Assembly (NCBI GenBank): GCA_031277395.1
Contig: JAITML010000065.1
Location: forward strand, 1-35,306
DNA from: Methylobacillus sp.
GTDB lineage: Bacteria > Pseudomonadota > Gammaproteobacteria > Burkholderiales > Methylophilaceae
DNA length: 35,306 nucleotides
Reading direction: 5' to 3'
In this document: positions 8,983-18,360 of the stretch, one piece after another
Layout of the letters: each line of letters begins with the position of its first letter
Position numbering within the stretch: position 1 is the stretch's first letter
Translations under genes and position numbers: made by a program
The notes under the pieces: generated by a model
Seen by the model: only the letters and a program-made list of their open reading frames with translations
Database searches by the model: none
Told to the model about the DNA's origin: nothing

Positions 8983-11900
8983 GTGTCTCAGGAACTTGAT
9001 ATTGGTCCGCTGAGTTGGGTCAAGGACGAAATTGACCGCTTGCTGGGCGATGCGCTGGTAAAGGCGGCGGAATTTGCCACCTCACCCGCCGATCCGTCCC
9101 CGCTGCGTTTTTGTCAGACGCATGTCCATCAGGTTACCGGTGCGCTTTCCATGGTGGGCGTGGACGGCGCGCAGCGCTTTTCCGAAGAGATAGAACGCTA
9201 CGCTGCCGCGCTGGAGAAAAAGAGCAAACAGTCGCAACCGCTTTCGACGGACGATACGGAAACCCTGGCCGCCGCACTCTCCGCGATGCGTGGTTACATC
9301 CAGTCGCTGGCCGAAGGCGAACCCGATGTTCCCTTGCGTTTGTTCCCGGAATACAAAGCCATGCGCCTCGCGCAGGGTGTGGAGCATGTGCAGGAAAGTG
9401 AACTTTTCTTCCCTGATCTTTTCAACAGCGCCCCGGTCGGGCTGGAAACCTGGGTTCCCGAAGATAAAAGCCTGCCGATTTACCTCAACGAACAAGGCCA
9501 GGAATACCGCAAACTGCTGGTGCAGTGGTTGCACACGCTGGATGACAAAAAATCACTGACCGGAATGCGCGACGTGCTGGAAGCCGTGGAGCGCACCCAG
9601 TCACTGCCGGCGCAAAAAACCTTGTGGTGGGTGTCGACGGGTTTGATTGACGCGATTGCGCGCAATGTGGAGCAGATCGGCAATGGTTGCCGTCATATCC
9701 TCATGCACCTCGAACGCCAGATTCATTATCTGGTGCAGGGTCACGCCAAACCCAGCAGCAACCTGTTGCGTGACATGCTTTATTACGTCGCCATTTCCGC
9801 GCCCGCGACCGAGCGGTTGCGTGAAATCCAGCAGATTTTTGATCTGGAAAAATACCGCCAGCCGGATACCAGCGAACGCGCGGTCGAAGCTGCAATGTCC
9901 GGTGGCATCACCATCGAAGCCATACAAACGGCCATCGCTGCGCTTAAGGAATGCTGGATGCAGGTGTCGGCGGGTCAAGTCGGCCGGAGCGGCGTTTTCT
10001 TGGAGCAATCGCGCGCGCTGGCTGACAAGGTGGGTGATGGCAAGCCGCAATTGAAGCGTGTGTTGACGGATATTGCCGGTTCCGCTCAAGTGCTTGCGGC
10101 ACTCGGCAAAGCGCCTGATCCCGTACTCGCCATTGAAATGGCAACGACATTGCTGATGCTGGAAAACGCGCTCGAAGCGACCGGCAAAGCACGCTCCAAA
10201 GCGCTCAAGAATGTGGCTGTGCAATCCGCTGCCACGCGCGCGCTGTTGCCGAGCGAGGATGCCGTGCCTGCCGCGCAACCGGAAGCCGCTACCGAAGACA
10301 CCAATCTGGTGGTGCTGGCCAAGGTCGCCGACGAAGTCCGCGCCAACTTCCTGCGCGTGGAACGCACGCTGGACGAATTCTTCCGCGACACCCATACGCG
10401 CGACCGGTTGCCCGATCTGCTGCCCCTGTTGCAACAGGTTGCGGGCGCATTCCGCATGCTTGAACAGCCGGTCGCCGCCGAGGTTGTTGAGGGTGCAAAT
10501 GCGATGGTGGCGCGTTTCGCGCAGCCCACCACCAAGATGACGCATGAAGAATCCGAGCTTGTTGCAGAAAGTCTGGGCGCACTGAGCTTCTATCTTGATC
10601 GTCTGCTGCAAGGCGATAGTGAAGCCATCCGCGCGATCGCGCCGTTGCCTGAGCGTTTGCAGGCCGCGCTCAATCAGGCGGTGACCACGATACCCGCGCC
10701 CGTCGCGCCACAGGTTACGACTCCGGTTGTGCCGGAAGCGCTGGTTGATCGCGCGCTGGATGAAGAATTGCTGGAAGTCTATCTCACCGAAGTCGGCGAG
10801 GTTTATGAAACCATAGTCGCGTGTGTGCAAACACTGCGCGAACATCCCGATAACAACGAAGCGCTGGTCACGGTGCGTCGCGCCTTCCACACGCTCAAGG
10901 GTAGCGGACGCACGGTGGGTCTCACTGCGATGGGTGAAGTGGCCTGGTCGGTCGAACAATTGCTCAATCATTTGATTGAGCAACGTACCGATAACAAGGA
11001 ACTACCTGTCCCCGCGCCGGTGCTGGATTTTGTTGACGATGCCAGCGAGCAATTCCAGGATTGGGTGAGCCAGTTGCTTACGCGCGGCGAAGTCACGCTC
11101 ACGCCCGGAGTCTGGAAATTACGCGCTGATGCGCTGCTGGCGAACCCGAATGCTCCGGCGGAAGTCGTCACGATAGAGCCGCCTGCGCCGCCCGCGCCGC
11201 CTGTACCTGCGCCAGCGGTTGAAGCCCCCGCTCCGGTAGTCGAAGCTTCTACTCCGGTAGTTGAGGCTCCTGCTCCCGCACCGGTGGTAGTTGAGGCTCC
11301 TGCTCCAACAGTCGAACCCCCCGCGCCTGTGGTCGAAGCACCTGCTGTGCCGGAAGAAAAACCTGCGGAAGCCGATGTGGTGATTATCGGCGGCACGCAT
11401 CGCATCAACCGCGATCTGTTCGGCATTTTCATGGGCGAGGCGCGTACCAATCTCGGGCGTTTGCAGGACATGCTCGCCGCCGCGAAGCATCACGCCGAAC
11501 CGCCCATTCCCGACATTGAGCGCCCTGCGCACACACTGGCCGGTGTTTCGCGTACCGTCGGCATCATGGAAATGTCGGTGCTGGGCAAGGCGCTGGAATT
11601 CTGGCTGGGCAAAGTCAGATCGCGTTTCTCCCGCCTGTCGCAGGAAGAATTGCACCTGTTCGATCAGGCCATCGTAGCCTTGCAGGGCATGTTGCAAAAA
11701 GTGGAAAACCAGCGCCTTCCCGAAGCCGCGCCGTGGCTGTGCGACGCGCTGAATCCGCCGGATGGCGCGATGCCGCAACCGATACCGCAGTCGCCGCAGC
11801 AGCCCGTGCAACAGCCCGTGCAGCAGCCCGTGCAACAACCCGCGCCGCCAGCAGTTGTGGAAGCGGACATCGCTCCCAAACCCGTATCGCAACCGGAAGC

Positions 11901-14211
11901 ACAAGCTCCGGCTGCAGCGCAACCGGTTGTGCAAACGCCGGTGGTCGAGGATACCGATCATATTGATCAACAGTTGCTGGAGCTGTTCCTCGAAGAATCC
12001 GGCGAACTGATGCTGCTTGCGGGGCGTCAACTGCGCGACTGGCAAGCCAAGCCTGAGGATGCGCAACCACAGCAGGCGCTGCAACGCGCTTTGCACACGC
12101 TTAAGGGCAGCGCGCGCATGGCAGGTGCGATGCGTATCGGGGAAAACCTGCACAATCTGGAAACCCAGGTTCAAGAGGTGCTGTCCGAAGGCGTGCCGAC
12201 TGCGGCCAATTTCACGGAATTCTTCAGGCAGTACGACACCATCAGTGGGCAACTGGATGAGTTGCGCCGCTATGCCGAAGCCCCGACGGAGGTTTCGCTG
12301 GTACCGTCTGCTGCGGATGCTGTAACACCGGAAGTACCGGAAGCGCATCTTCAAGCGCATATTCAGGCACAACAACAACCGGTCGCGGGCGACGGTCTGG
12401 CTGTCACGCCGACCATGCGCGTGCGCCCCGAAACCATTGATTACCTCGTAAACGAGGCGGGCGAAGTCAGTATTGCCCGCTCCCGTATCGAGCGGCAGAT
12501 GGAAACCTTCAAATCCTCGCTGCTGGAACTTACGGACAGTGTGAACCGCCTGCGCGCCCAGTTGCGTGAGGTGGAAATCGAAGCCGAAACGCAGATGCAA
12601 TCGCGCTTGACGCAGTTGCAGGAAGCGCATGAAACCTTCGACCCGCTGGAATTTGACCGCTACACGCGCTTCCAGGAATTGACGCGCATGATGGCGGAAT
12701 CCGTGCATGACGTGGCGACCGTGCAGCACGGGCTCATGGGCAGTTTGAACGAGACCGATGCCGCGCTCAACGAACAGTCACGCATGACGCGGCTGCTGCA
12801 ACAAGGCCTTATGCGTACCCGCATGGTGCGCTTCGACACCATCTCCGAGCGTCTGCACCGCATTGTCCGGCAAACTTCGAGCGAACTGCAAAAGCCTGCT
12901 GAACTGAATATTCAGGGCGAGGCGGTCGAAATTGACCGCAGCGTGCTGGAAAAAATGATAGGCCCGATGGAACACCTGCTGCGTAACGCCATCGCACACG
13001 GTCTGGAAGATGCCGAAAAACGCGCGACGGCGAAAAAGCCGGAAGTTGGCCACATCAGTGTGCAGGCGCGGCAGGAAGGCAATGAAATCATTCTTTCGCT
13101 GAGCGATGATGGCGCGGGGCTTGATCTCAATAAAATACGCAACAAGGCGCGCGCGCTCAATCTGCTCAATGACGCGCAGTTGAATGACCAGACGGAACTG
13201 GTTTCCATCATCTTCGAGCCCGGCTTCTCCACCTCCGAAAATCTCACACAGGTTTCCGGTCGGGGTATCGGGCTGGATGCCGTGCGTACCGACATCACCA
13301 GCCTGGGAGGTCGCGTTGAAGTTGCCTCCGAACCCGGCCAGGGCAGCACCTTCACAATTTATCTGCCGCTCACGCTCGCAGTTAACCAGACTGTGCTTGT
13401 GAGCGTCGGCGGCGAAGAGTTTCTGCTTCCCGCGCAAATGGTGGAGCAGGTGCAAAATATCCGGCAAAACGAATTCGCCGGTATCGTGGAATCCGGTCAG
13501 CTCATGTGGGGCGGCTGGCAACACTCGCTGTACTATCTCTCGCGACTGCTTGGCAAGCCCTCTGTGTACCGTGAAGTGCAAGCCTACACGCCCGTCATGC
13601 TGCTGCGTAGCGGCAAACGCCGGATCGCGCTTATCGTTGACGAAATCCTCGGCAACCGCGAAATCGTCGTCAAAAACATCGGCCCGCAACTGGCCGGTAT
13701 GGGCAGTGTTTCCGGCGCGACCGTCATGGGCGATGGCAGGATCACGCTCATCCTCAACCCCATCCATATGGCCCTCCGTGAAGTGCTCGTTGATGAAGCT
13801 ATTGTCGTTGAGCCGGAGATTGAAGCGGCGCCAACACAGCCTGTCATCATGGTGGTGGACGACTCTCTCACCATGCGCAAGGTTATCTCGCGGCTGCTCA
13901 CGCGCGAAGGCTATCAGGCCGTCACGGCGAAGGACGGCGTGGATGCGCTGCAACAACTCGAAACCGTCAGCCCGGAAGTCATCCTGCTCGACATCGAAAT
14001 GCCGCGCATGGACGGCTTTGAACTGGCGCGTGCGGTACGCGGCAACCCCAAAACTGCGCGCATTCCCATGATTGTCATCAGTTCGCGTACAGCCGACAAG
14101 CACCGCACCTACGCGCAAGAGCTTGGCGTCAACGTTTATCTCGGCAAACCGTATCAGGAAGAAGACCTGCTCAAAAATATTGCCGACTTTGTGGCAGCGA
14201 AGAAAAACTGA
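8983..14211 (+). CDS. chpA: hybrid chemotaxis histidine kinase ChpA (Hpt-kinase-CheW-REC)
   Basis: A 1742-residue CheA-type kinase, similar in scale to ChpA/PilL proteins. Order: degenerate N-terminal Hpt-like region (H47/H49 area); Hpt with HTLKG, H636; proline-rich linker about 725-800; a degenerate Hpt with HTLAG, H850 (lysine lost); a QQPV repeat linker about 939-954; Hpt with HTLKG, H1038; CheA dimerisation region; ATPase with N-box N1335 and GRGIGLD at 1426-1432; CheW domain about 1465-1590; C-terminal receiver with D1670. It phosphorylates PilG and PilH (family knowledge). The start is a GTG preceded by AGGAAAGG at 8969-8976; the in-frame ATG at 8959 runs into a stop. The ATPase, CheW and receiver blocks all look intact. 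Confidence 0.96.
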   Translation: MSQELDIGPLSWVKDEIDRLLGDALVKAAEFATSPADPSPLRFCQTHVHQVTGALSMVGVDGAQRFSEEIERYAAALEKKSKQSQPLSTDDTETLAAALSAMRGYIQSLAEGEPDVPLRLFPEYKAMRLAQGVEHVQESELFFPDLFNSAPVGLETWVPEDKSLPIYLNEQGQEYRKLLVQWLHTLDDKKSLTGMRDVLEAVERTQSLPAQKTLWWVSTGLIDAIARNVEQIGNGCRHILMHLERQIHYLVQGHAKPSSNLLRDMLYYVAISAPATERLREIQQIFDLEKYRQPDTSERAVEAAMSGGITIEAIQTAIAALKECWMQVSAGQVGRSGVFLEQSRALADKVGDGKPQLKRVLTDIAGSAQVLAALGKAPDPVLAIEMATTLLMLENALEATGKARSKALKNVAVQSAATRALLPSEDAVPAAQPEAATEDTNLVVLAKVADEVRANFLRVERTLDEFFRDTHTRDRLPDLLPLLQQVAGAFRMLEQPVAAEVVEGANAMVARFAQPTTKMTHEESELVAESLGALSFYLDRLLQGDSEAIRAIAPLPERLQAALNQAVTTIPAPVAPQVTTPVVPEALVDRALDEELLEVYLTEVGEVYETIVACVQTLREHPDNNEALVTVRRAFHTLKGSGRTVGLTAMGEVAWSVEQLLNHLIEQRTDNKELPVPAPVLDFVDDASEQFQDWVSQLLTRGEVTLTPGVWKLRADALLANPNAPAEVVTIEPPAPPAPPVPAPAVEAPAPVVEASTPVVEAPAPAPVVVEAPAPTVEPPAPVVEAPAVPEEKPAEADVVIIGGTHRINRDLFGIFMGEARTNLGRLQDMLAAAKHHAEPPIPDIERPAHTLAGVSRTVGIMEMSVLGKALEFWLGKVRSRFSRLSQEELHLFDQAIVALQGMLQKVENQRLPEAAPWLCDALNPPDGAMPQPIPQSPQQPVQQPVQQPVQQPAPPAVVEADIAPKPVSQPEAQAPAAAQPVVQTPVVEDTDHIDQQLLELFLEESGELMLLAGRQLRDWQAKPEDAQPQQALQRALHTLKGSARMAGAMRIGENLHNLETQVQEVLSEGVPTAANFTEFFRQYDTISGQLDELRRYAEAPTEVSLVPSAADAVTPEVPEAHLQAHIQAQQQPVAGDGLAVTPTMRVRPETIDYLVNEAGEVSIARSRIERQMETFKSSLLELTDSVNRLRAQLREVEIEAETQMQSRLTQLQEAHETFDPLEFDRYTRFQELTRMMAESVHDVATVQHGLMGSLNETDAALNEQSRMTRLLQQGLMRTRMVRFDTISERLHRIVRQTSSELQKPAELNIQGEAVEIDRSVLEKMIGPMEHLLRNAIAHGLEDAEKRATAKKPEVGHISVQARQEGNEIILSLSDDGAGLDLNKIRNKARALNLLNDAQLNDQTELVSIIFEPGFSTSENLTQVSGRGIGLDAVRTDITSLGGRVEVASEPGQGSTFTIYLPLTLAVNQTVLVSVGGEEFLLPAQMVEQVQNIRQNEFAGIVESGQLMWGGWQHSLYYLSRLLGKPSVYREVQAYTPVMLLRSGKRRIALIVDEILGNREIVVKNIGPQLAGMGSVSGATVMGDGRITLILNPIHMALREVLVDEAIVVEPEIEAAPTQPVIMVVDDSLTMRKVISRLLTREGYQAVTAKDGVDALQQLETVSPEVILLDIEMPRMDGFELARAVRGNPKTARIPMIVISSRTADKHRTYAQELGVNVYLGKPYQEEDLLKNIADFVAAKKN
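11797..11844 (+). repeat. four 12-base tandem units inside chpA
   Basis: Four in-frame units of the form CARCARCCCGYG (11797, 11809, 11821, 11833) encode QQPV three times and then QQPA in the flexible linker between the second and third Hpt domains. Units alternate CAG/CAA codons, so the DNA copies are not identical. Because the unit is a multiple of three, copy-number change would alter linker length without a frameshift. Confidence 0.85.
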
Positions 14212-14222
14212 CGGAATGGGCA

Positions 14223-14243
14223 GCAGCCCGATCTATGGGCTGC
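14223..14243. terminator. hairpin at the chpA / MATE convergent junction
   Basis: A perfect 7-base-pair stem GCAGCCC / GGGCTGC with a 7-base loop lies 12 bases after the chpA stop. It includes the stop codon of the convergent MATE gene in its loop. Neither strand has a T-run after it, so it is not a textbook intrinsic terminator, but it is the only candidate for ending both converging transcripts. Confidence 0.35.
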
Positions 14244-15582
14244 GCGCCCGACTCAGCGCATCAAGATAAATCGTCATCGCAATGCCCACCATGCCGATTC
14301 CGGCGATGCCTGCGATCCAGAAGCCAGCCGCGCCGTGCGCGGCGCCGAAAACATCCGTCAGCCCAAGCATATAACCACCGCCCAGAGCCACGGTCCATAA
14401 CCCGACTGCATACACAATCATGGGCACCACTGATTTTTTGTAGCCGCGCAGTGCGTTGACGGTAATGACTTGCATGGCGTCGCCCAAATGATAAATGCCG
14501 ACCAGCACAATGAGTGGAATCGCCACGGCTTGCACGTTTTCATCCGTGGTGTAGAGCGTGGCGATGTGCGATGCGCCGAAGTAAAACAACAGGCAGAGCG
14601 TGACGGCGATAGCCATGCCGAGGCGCAAACCTTCCCAGCAAATTTGCCGCGCGCGTTCGGATTGATTCGCGCCAAGCGCCTGACCGACCAGCACCGAAGT
14701 GGCGTTGCCGAGCGCGAGCGGTACCATGAAGGCGAATGCGGCGAGGTTGGCGGCGATTTGATGCGCGCCGGAAATGACAGGGCCGAGCCGCGCGATGAAC
14801 AGCGCCATGAGCGTGAAAGCGGTCACGTCAGCAACGAAAGTCACACCAATCGGAACACCCAGGCGTAGAAAATCCATGATGGCTTTCCATTCCGGTGCGA
14901 CAAATTTTCGGTGCAAACGGAATGCAGCATAGTCGGAATTGCGCAGACACCAGCCCCAGGCCAGCACCGCGATAAGCGTGGCATCCACCGCCGACGCCAC
15001 CGCGCAACCCGGCCCACCCAGTTCGGGCATCCCGAGCAGGCCATACATGAAAACGGCATTGAGCGGAAATTTCAGCGCGAGCGAAAGCAGGTTGAAAATC
15101 ATTGCCGGACGCGGTTGCCCGATGCCGGTGGTGAGGCCGAGAAACAAGCGCAATGCGATCACGCCCGGCACTCCCCAACTTGACGCGGCGAGATAGGCAC
15201 GGACTTTTATTTCCACGTCAGGTTGCAGTTCGGAAATCGCGATGAAAGGTTCGGGGAAGCGCAGCAGCAGTACTGCGATCAACGCGAGTGCGAAAGAAAT
15301 CCAGATGCTTTGATGGATTTCATGCCCTATTTCTTCGTGACGTCCCGCGCCGTAAAGATGCGCGATGATGGGCATGAGCGCGAGAAGTACGCTGATGAGT
15401 GACATCAACACCGTGGCGGCGATGGATGAAGCAATGCCGACCGCAGCGAGATCCACGGCGGAAAGCCGCCCGGCCATCGCCGTGTCGATCACTGCGCTAC
15501 CCATCATCGCAAGCTGCGCGATAAGCACCGGCCAGGCGAGATGCAACAGTTCACGAGTGGAAGTGCGGCCGGTTTTCGACAT
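14233..15582 (-). CDS. MATE-family multidrug/Na+ efflux transporter (NorM-like)
   Basis: A 449-residue polytopic inner-membrane protein with about twelve hydrophobic segments in two MATE halves. Motifs match the NorM/MdtK branch: VIDTAMAGRLSAVDLAAVGI near the N terminus, the FPLNAVFMYGLLGMPELGGPG segment mid-protein (first part of the family signature) and GAHQIAANLAAFAFMVPLAL in the second half. Members export cationic drugs in exchange for Na+ or H+. I chose the ATG at 15582 (MSKTGRTSTREL), which gives the family-typical N terminus; an in-frame upstream TTG at 15648 would add 22 non-hydrophobic residues. It diverges from the RNB gene with 74 bases between starts. Substrate cannot be told from sequence. 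Confidence 0.92.
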   Translation of the reverse strand: MSKTGRTSTRELLHLAWPVLIAQLAMMGSAVIDTAMAGRLSAVDLAAVGIASSIAATVLMSLISVLLALMPIIAHLYGAGRHEEIGHEIHQSIWISFALALIAVLLLRFPEPFIAISELQPDVEIKVRAYLAASSWGVPGVIALRLFLGLTTGIGQPRPAMIFNLLSLALKFPLNAVFMYGLLGMPELGGPGCAVASAVDATLIAVLAWGWCLRNSDYAAFRLHRKFVAPEWKAIMDFLRLGVPIGVTFVADVTAFTLMALFIARLGPVISGAHQIAANLAAFAFMVPLALGNATSVLVGQALGANQSERARQICWEGLRLGMAIAVTLCLLFYFGASHIATLYTTDENVQAVAIPLIVLVGIYHLGDAMQVITVNALRGYKKSVVPMIVYAVGLWTVALGGGYMLGLTDVFGAAHGAAGFWIAGIAGIGMVGIAMTIYLDALSRARSP

Positions 15583-15656
15583 GGTGGCATATTGTAACCG
15601 GCAACGCGCGCAATCCACGGTAAAATAGCGGCCAATCCTATTTTGCAATTATCTGA

Positions 15657-17492
15657 ATGAATGTTTTTTACGAAGAAGACGGCAGCTTCAAGGTTGCTTC
15701 CGTCATGGCCGAAAATCCCGGCTCGCTGCAGGTGGAGTCTGTTTCCGGCAAGCGTTCCAAAATAAAAACCGCCAATGTCCTGCTGAAATTTGAAGGGAGT
15801 GTGGCGGGATTCATGGAGCAGGCGCAAATCGAAGCTGAAAAACTTGCGGCAGATTTTCTCTGGGAGTGCTGCGGCGAGGAAGAATTCGGATTTGAGGCGC
15901 TGGCGAAGGATTATTACGGTCGCGCACCTTCTTCGGAAGAAGCTGCGGCGATGGCGATTGTACTTCATGCCGCCCCCATATATTTTTACCGCAAGGGCAA
16001 AGGTCGTTACAAGGCCGCGCCCGAAGAGAATCTCAAGGCAGCGCTGGCAGCGCAGGAGCGCAAACGGCAGCAAGCGGAGAAAGTCGCCGGCTATGTGGCC
16101 CAGTTGATTGCCCATACGCTGCCGCCGGAATTTCTCGACAAGCTGGATATGCTGCTCTACGCGCCGGACAAAAATGCGCTGGAGTGGAAGGCGCTGGATG
16201 AGGCCGCTGGCAACATGAGCCTGACTCCGCTCAAACTGCTGGAACTCTGTGGCGCATTGTCGTCAGCGCACGATTATCACTTCGGTCATTTTTTGCGCGA
16301 ATATTTTCCGGCGGGCACGCAGTTCGGGACGCACGAGCCGGTATTGTCGCCGGACAATCTTCCTGAAGCGGAGACTGAAGCGTTCAGCATCGACGATGCG
16401 ACAACTACCGAGATCGACGATGCGCTTTCGGTGCGGATGCTGGCCGATGGAAACATGCGCATCGGCATCCATATTGCCGTACCCGCGCTCGGCATCGTGC
16501 CGGGCGGTGCGCTGGATGCGATTGCGATGAAGCGTCTTTCCACCGTGTATATGCCGGGTCAAAAAATCACCATGCTGCCCGAGGCGGTGATTACGCCGTT
16601 CAGCCTGAATGCGAACACATGGCGACCCGCATTGTCGCTCTATGTTGATATCGCGCCGGATTTTTCCGTCGTCGCGCAAACGAGCCGGCTGGAAAATGTG
16701 AAGATCGCCGACAATCTGGGCCTGGATGCGCTGGAGCCGCATTTCAACGAGACCAATTGGGAAACGCCGAGCACGCATGCCTATTGGGAGCGGCTCGCGC
16801 TGTTGCATCGTTTCGCCGAAACGCAGGAAAAAGCACGCGGAAAACATGATCCGAACAAGCCGCCGCAGGTGGATTACAACTTCAATGTTGAGGATGGAAA
16901 AATACGCATTACCGAGCGCAAGCGCGGCTCGCCCGTGGATAAACTGGTGTCGGAACTGATGATATACGCCAACGCACATTGGGGCGGCTTGCTCGCGGAA
17001 AATGCGATTCCCGGCATTTACCGGGCGCAAACCGACGGCAAGGTGTATATGACTGTCAATGCCGATCCGCATCAGGGTTTGGGTGTCGCGCAATATGCAT
17101 GGAGCACTTCGCCGTTGCGCCGCGCGGTCGATCTTGTCAATCAGCGCCAGATGATCGCACTGCTGCAAGGCACTGAGCCAACCTACACCAAAGACAGCGA
17201 TGCGCTGGTCGGCACGATGCGCGATTTTGATCTTGCCTACAACGCCTATGGTGAATTTCAGACGCGTATGGAACGGCACTGGTGTCTTGTTTATCTGCAA
17301 CAGGAAAACATCAGCGAAATCGGCGCAACCGTGTGGCGCGAAAACCTTGTGAGGCTCGACGGAATACCGTATTTCACCAAGGTGCACAATCTGCCGGAGT
17401 TGGCGCCCGGCAGCCATGTCCTGCTCGCAGTGAAGCGCATTGATCCGCTGCTTTTGGAGCTGGATTGCCGCTATCAGGGGGTGCTGGAATGA
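15657..17492 (+). CDS. RNase II-family (RNB domain) exoribonuclease, short form
   Basis: A 611-residue RNB-domain protein. The metal-binding block runs 244-257: SIDDATTTEIDDAL, giving D246, E252, D254 and D255. In E. coli RNase II the second position is aspartate (D207), so E252 is a substitution, while the adjacent RNase R in this window keeps D. The substrate-end block SPLRRAVDLVNQR (485-497) keeps the key arginines. The N-terminal 230 residues do not look like the standard two cold-shock domains, and the C-terminal part after about 560 may be a reduced S1-like fold. It is presumably a 3'-5' RNA-degrading enzyme. The ATG has no obvious Shine-Dalgarno. The stop overlaps the next gene by four bases. 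Confidence 0.87.
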   Translation: MNVFYEEDGSFKVASVMAENPGSLQVESVSGKRSKIKTANVLLKFEGSVAGFMEQAQIEAEKLAADFLWECCGEEEFGFEALAKDYYGRAPSSEEAAAMAIVLHAAPIYFYRKGKGRYKAAPEENLKAALAAQERKRQQAEKVAGYVAQLIAHTLPPEFLDKLDMLLYAPDKNALEWKALDEAAGNMSLTPLKLLELCGALSSAHDYHFGHFLREYFPAGTQFGTHEPVLSPDNLPEAETEAFSIDDATTTEIDDALSVRMLADGNMRIGIHIAVPALGIVPGGALDAIAMKRLSTVYMPGQKITMLPEAVITPFSLNANTWRPALSLYVDIAPDFSVVAQTSRLENVKIADNLGLDALEPHFNETNWETPSTHAYWERLALLHRFAETQEKARGKHDPNKPPQVDYNFNVEDGKIRITERKRGSPVDKLVSELMIYANAHWGGLLAENAIPGIYRAQTDGKVYMTVNADPHQGLGVAQYAWSTSPLRRAVDLVNQRQMIALLQGTEPTYTKDSDALVGTMRDFDLAYNAYGEFQTRMERHWCLVYLQQENISEIGATVWRENLVRLDGIPYFTKVHNLPELAPGSHVLLAVKRIDPLLLELDCRYQGVLE

Positions 17493-18304
17493 GCCTGTTC
17501 CGCCTCGGTCCGCACCGTTTCGCGCGCGGCATACACCGCAATGTCAGCGCCGATGGAATCGTCGATGTGAGTGAAACGGACGGCGTGCGCGCGCTGCATA
17601 TTGACTCCGATACAATACAAAGTGCCATGCGACTCAATGCGCCGCACGATCTGGAATTAACCTACACGCGCGGCATGATGATGTTTCTTTTGTTTTATCC
17701 GCAAGCGCGCAAGCTGCTGTTGCTCGGATTGGGCGGCGGCTCGATTCCGAAATTTGTACATCACTATCTGCCGGAGCACACGATACGCACCGTGGAAATC
17801 AATCCGCAAGTGATAACCATCGCTCGCAGTCATTTTCAGTTGCCGGATGATGATGCGCGTTTGCAAACCACGGAGGCGGACGGCATTGTTTATTTGCGCG
17901 AGCATCCCGGCGAATTTGATGTGGTATTGCACGATGCTTACGGCGGGCAGGGGTTGCCCGAAGAGCTCGGTTCACAGACGTTTTTCGATACCTGCGCCGA
18001 GGCACTTGCTGATGATGGTATGCTCGTTGTCAATCTGTGGGGCAGCGATAAACAATTTGACGCGCGTCGGCAGCGTATTGAACGGAGTTTCGAGCAGCGC
18101 GTGCTTGTGTTGCCAACCGGGCATCCGGGCAATATTGTCGTGTTCGGTTTTCGTCGCACGCCATCGGATATGCGCATCGCCACACTGCGCGAAAACGCGA
18201 AAAAACTGCAAGCGACGCTCAAGATCGAGTTTCTTGAATTTACAGAACGTCTGCGTGACCATAACCGGCGCACGCCCAGCCGGTTGTTGATCGGAACGCA
18301 ATGA
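17489..18304 (+). CDS. spermidine-synthase-fold protein, substrate unknown
   Basis: A 271-residue protein with the Rossmann fold of polyamine synthases and related methyltransferases. The nucleotide-binding glycine loop LLGLGGGSIPK lies near residues 78-88, followed by the acidic strand RTVEINPQV and a TEADGIVYL segment. The catalytic area reads HDAYGGQGLPEELGSQTFF, which differs from the standard SpeE motif, so true spermidine synthase activity is doubtful. An adenosyl-type cofactor is likely. The ATG at 17489 overlaps the RNB stop by four bases (ATGA), so the two are translationally coupled. An upstream in-frame start at 17465 lies inside the RNB gene and adds a low-complexity segment, so I did not use it. 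Confidence 0.85.
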   Translation: MSLFRLGPHRFARGIHRNVSADGIVDVSETDGVRALHIDSDTIQSAMRLNAPHDLELTYTRGMMMFLLFYPQARKLLLLGLGGGSIPKFVHHYLPEHTIRTVEINPQVITIARSHFQLPDDDARLQTTEADGIVYLREHPGEFDVVLHDAYGGQGLPEELGSQTFFDTCAEALADDGMLVVNLWGSDKQFDARRQRIERSFEQRVLVLPTGHPGNIVVFGFRRTPSDMRIATLRENAKKLQATLKIEFLEFTERLRDHNRRTPSRLLIGTQ

Positions 18305-18360
18305 CAACCGCATGGAGCTTGCGCGTATGTTGCGACGTTTTTCCGGATAGCATCTGACCC

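Noticed and set aside
11176-11360. Repetitive DNA in chpA considered as a repeat array
   Set aside because: The repeats are codon-level copies of a Pro/Val/Glu/Ala linker with no fixed spacer structure, so it is coding low complexity and not CRISPR.
1522-14118. Long minus-strand open frames opposite hrpA and chpA (for example 1522-2910, 11119-12729, 12778-14118)
   Set aside because: They mirror real, motif-rich plus-strand genes, have compositionally biased Arg/His/Leu-rich sequences and show no recognisable domains or ribosome sites.
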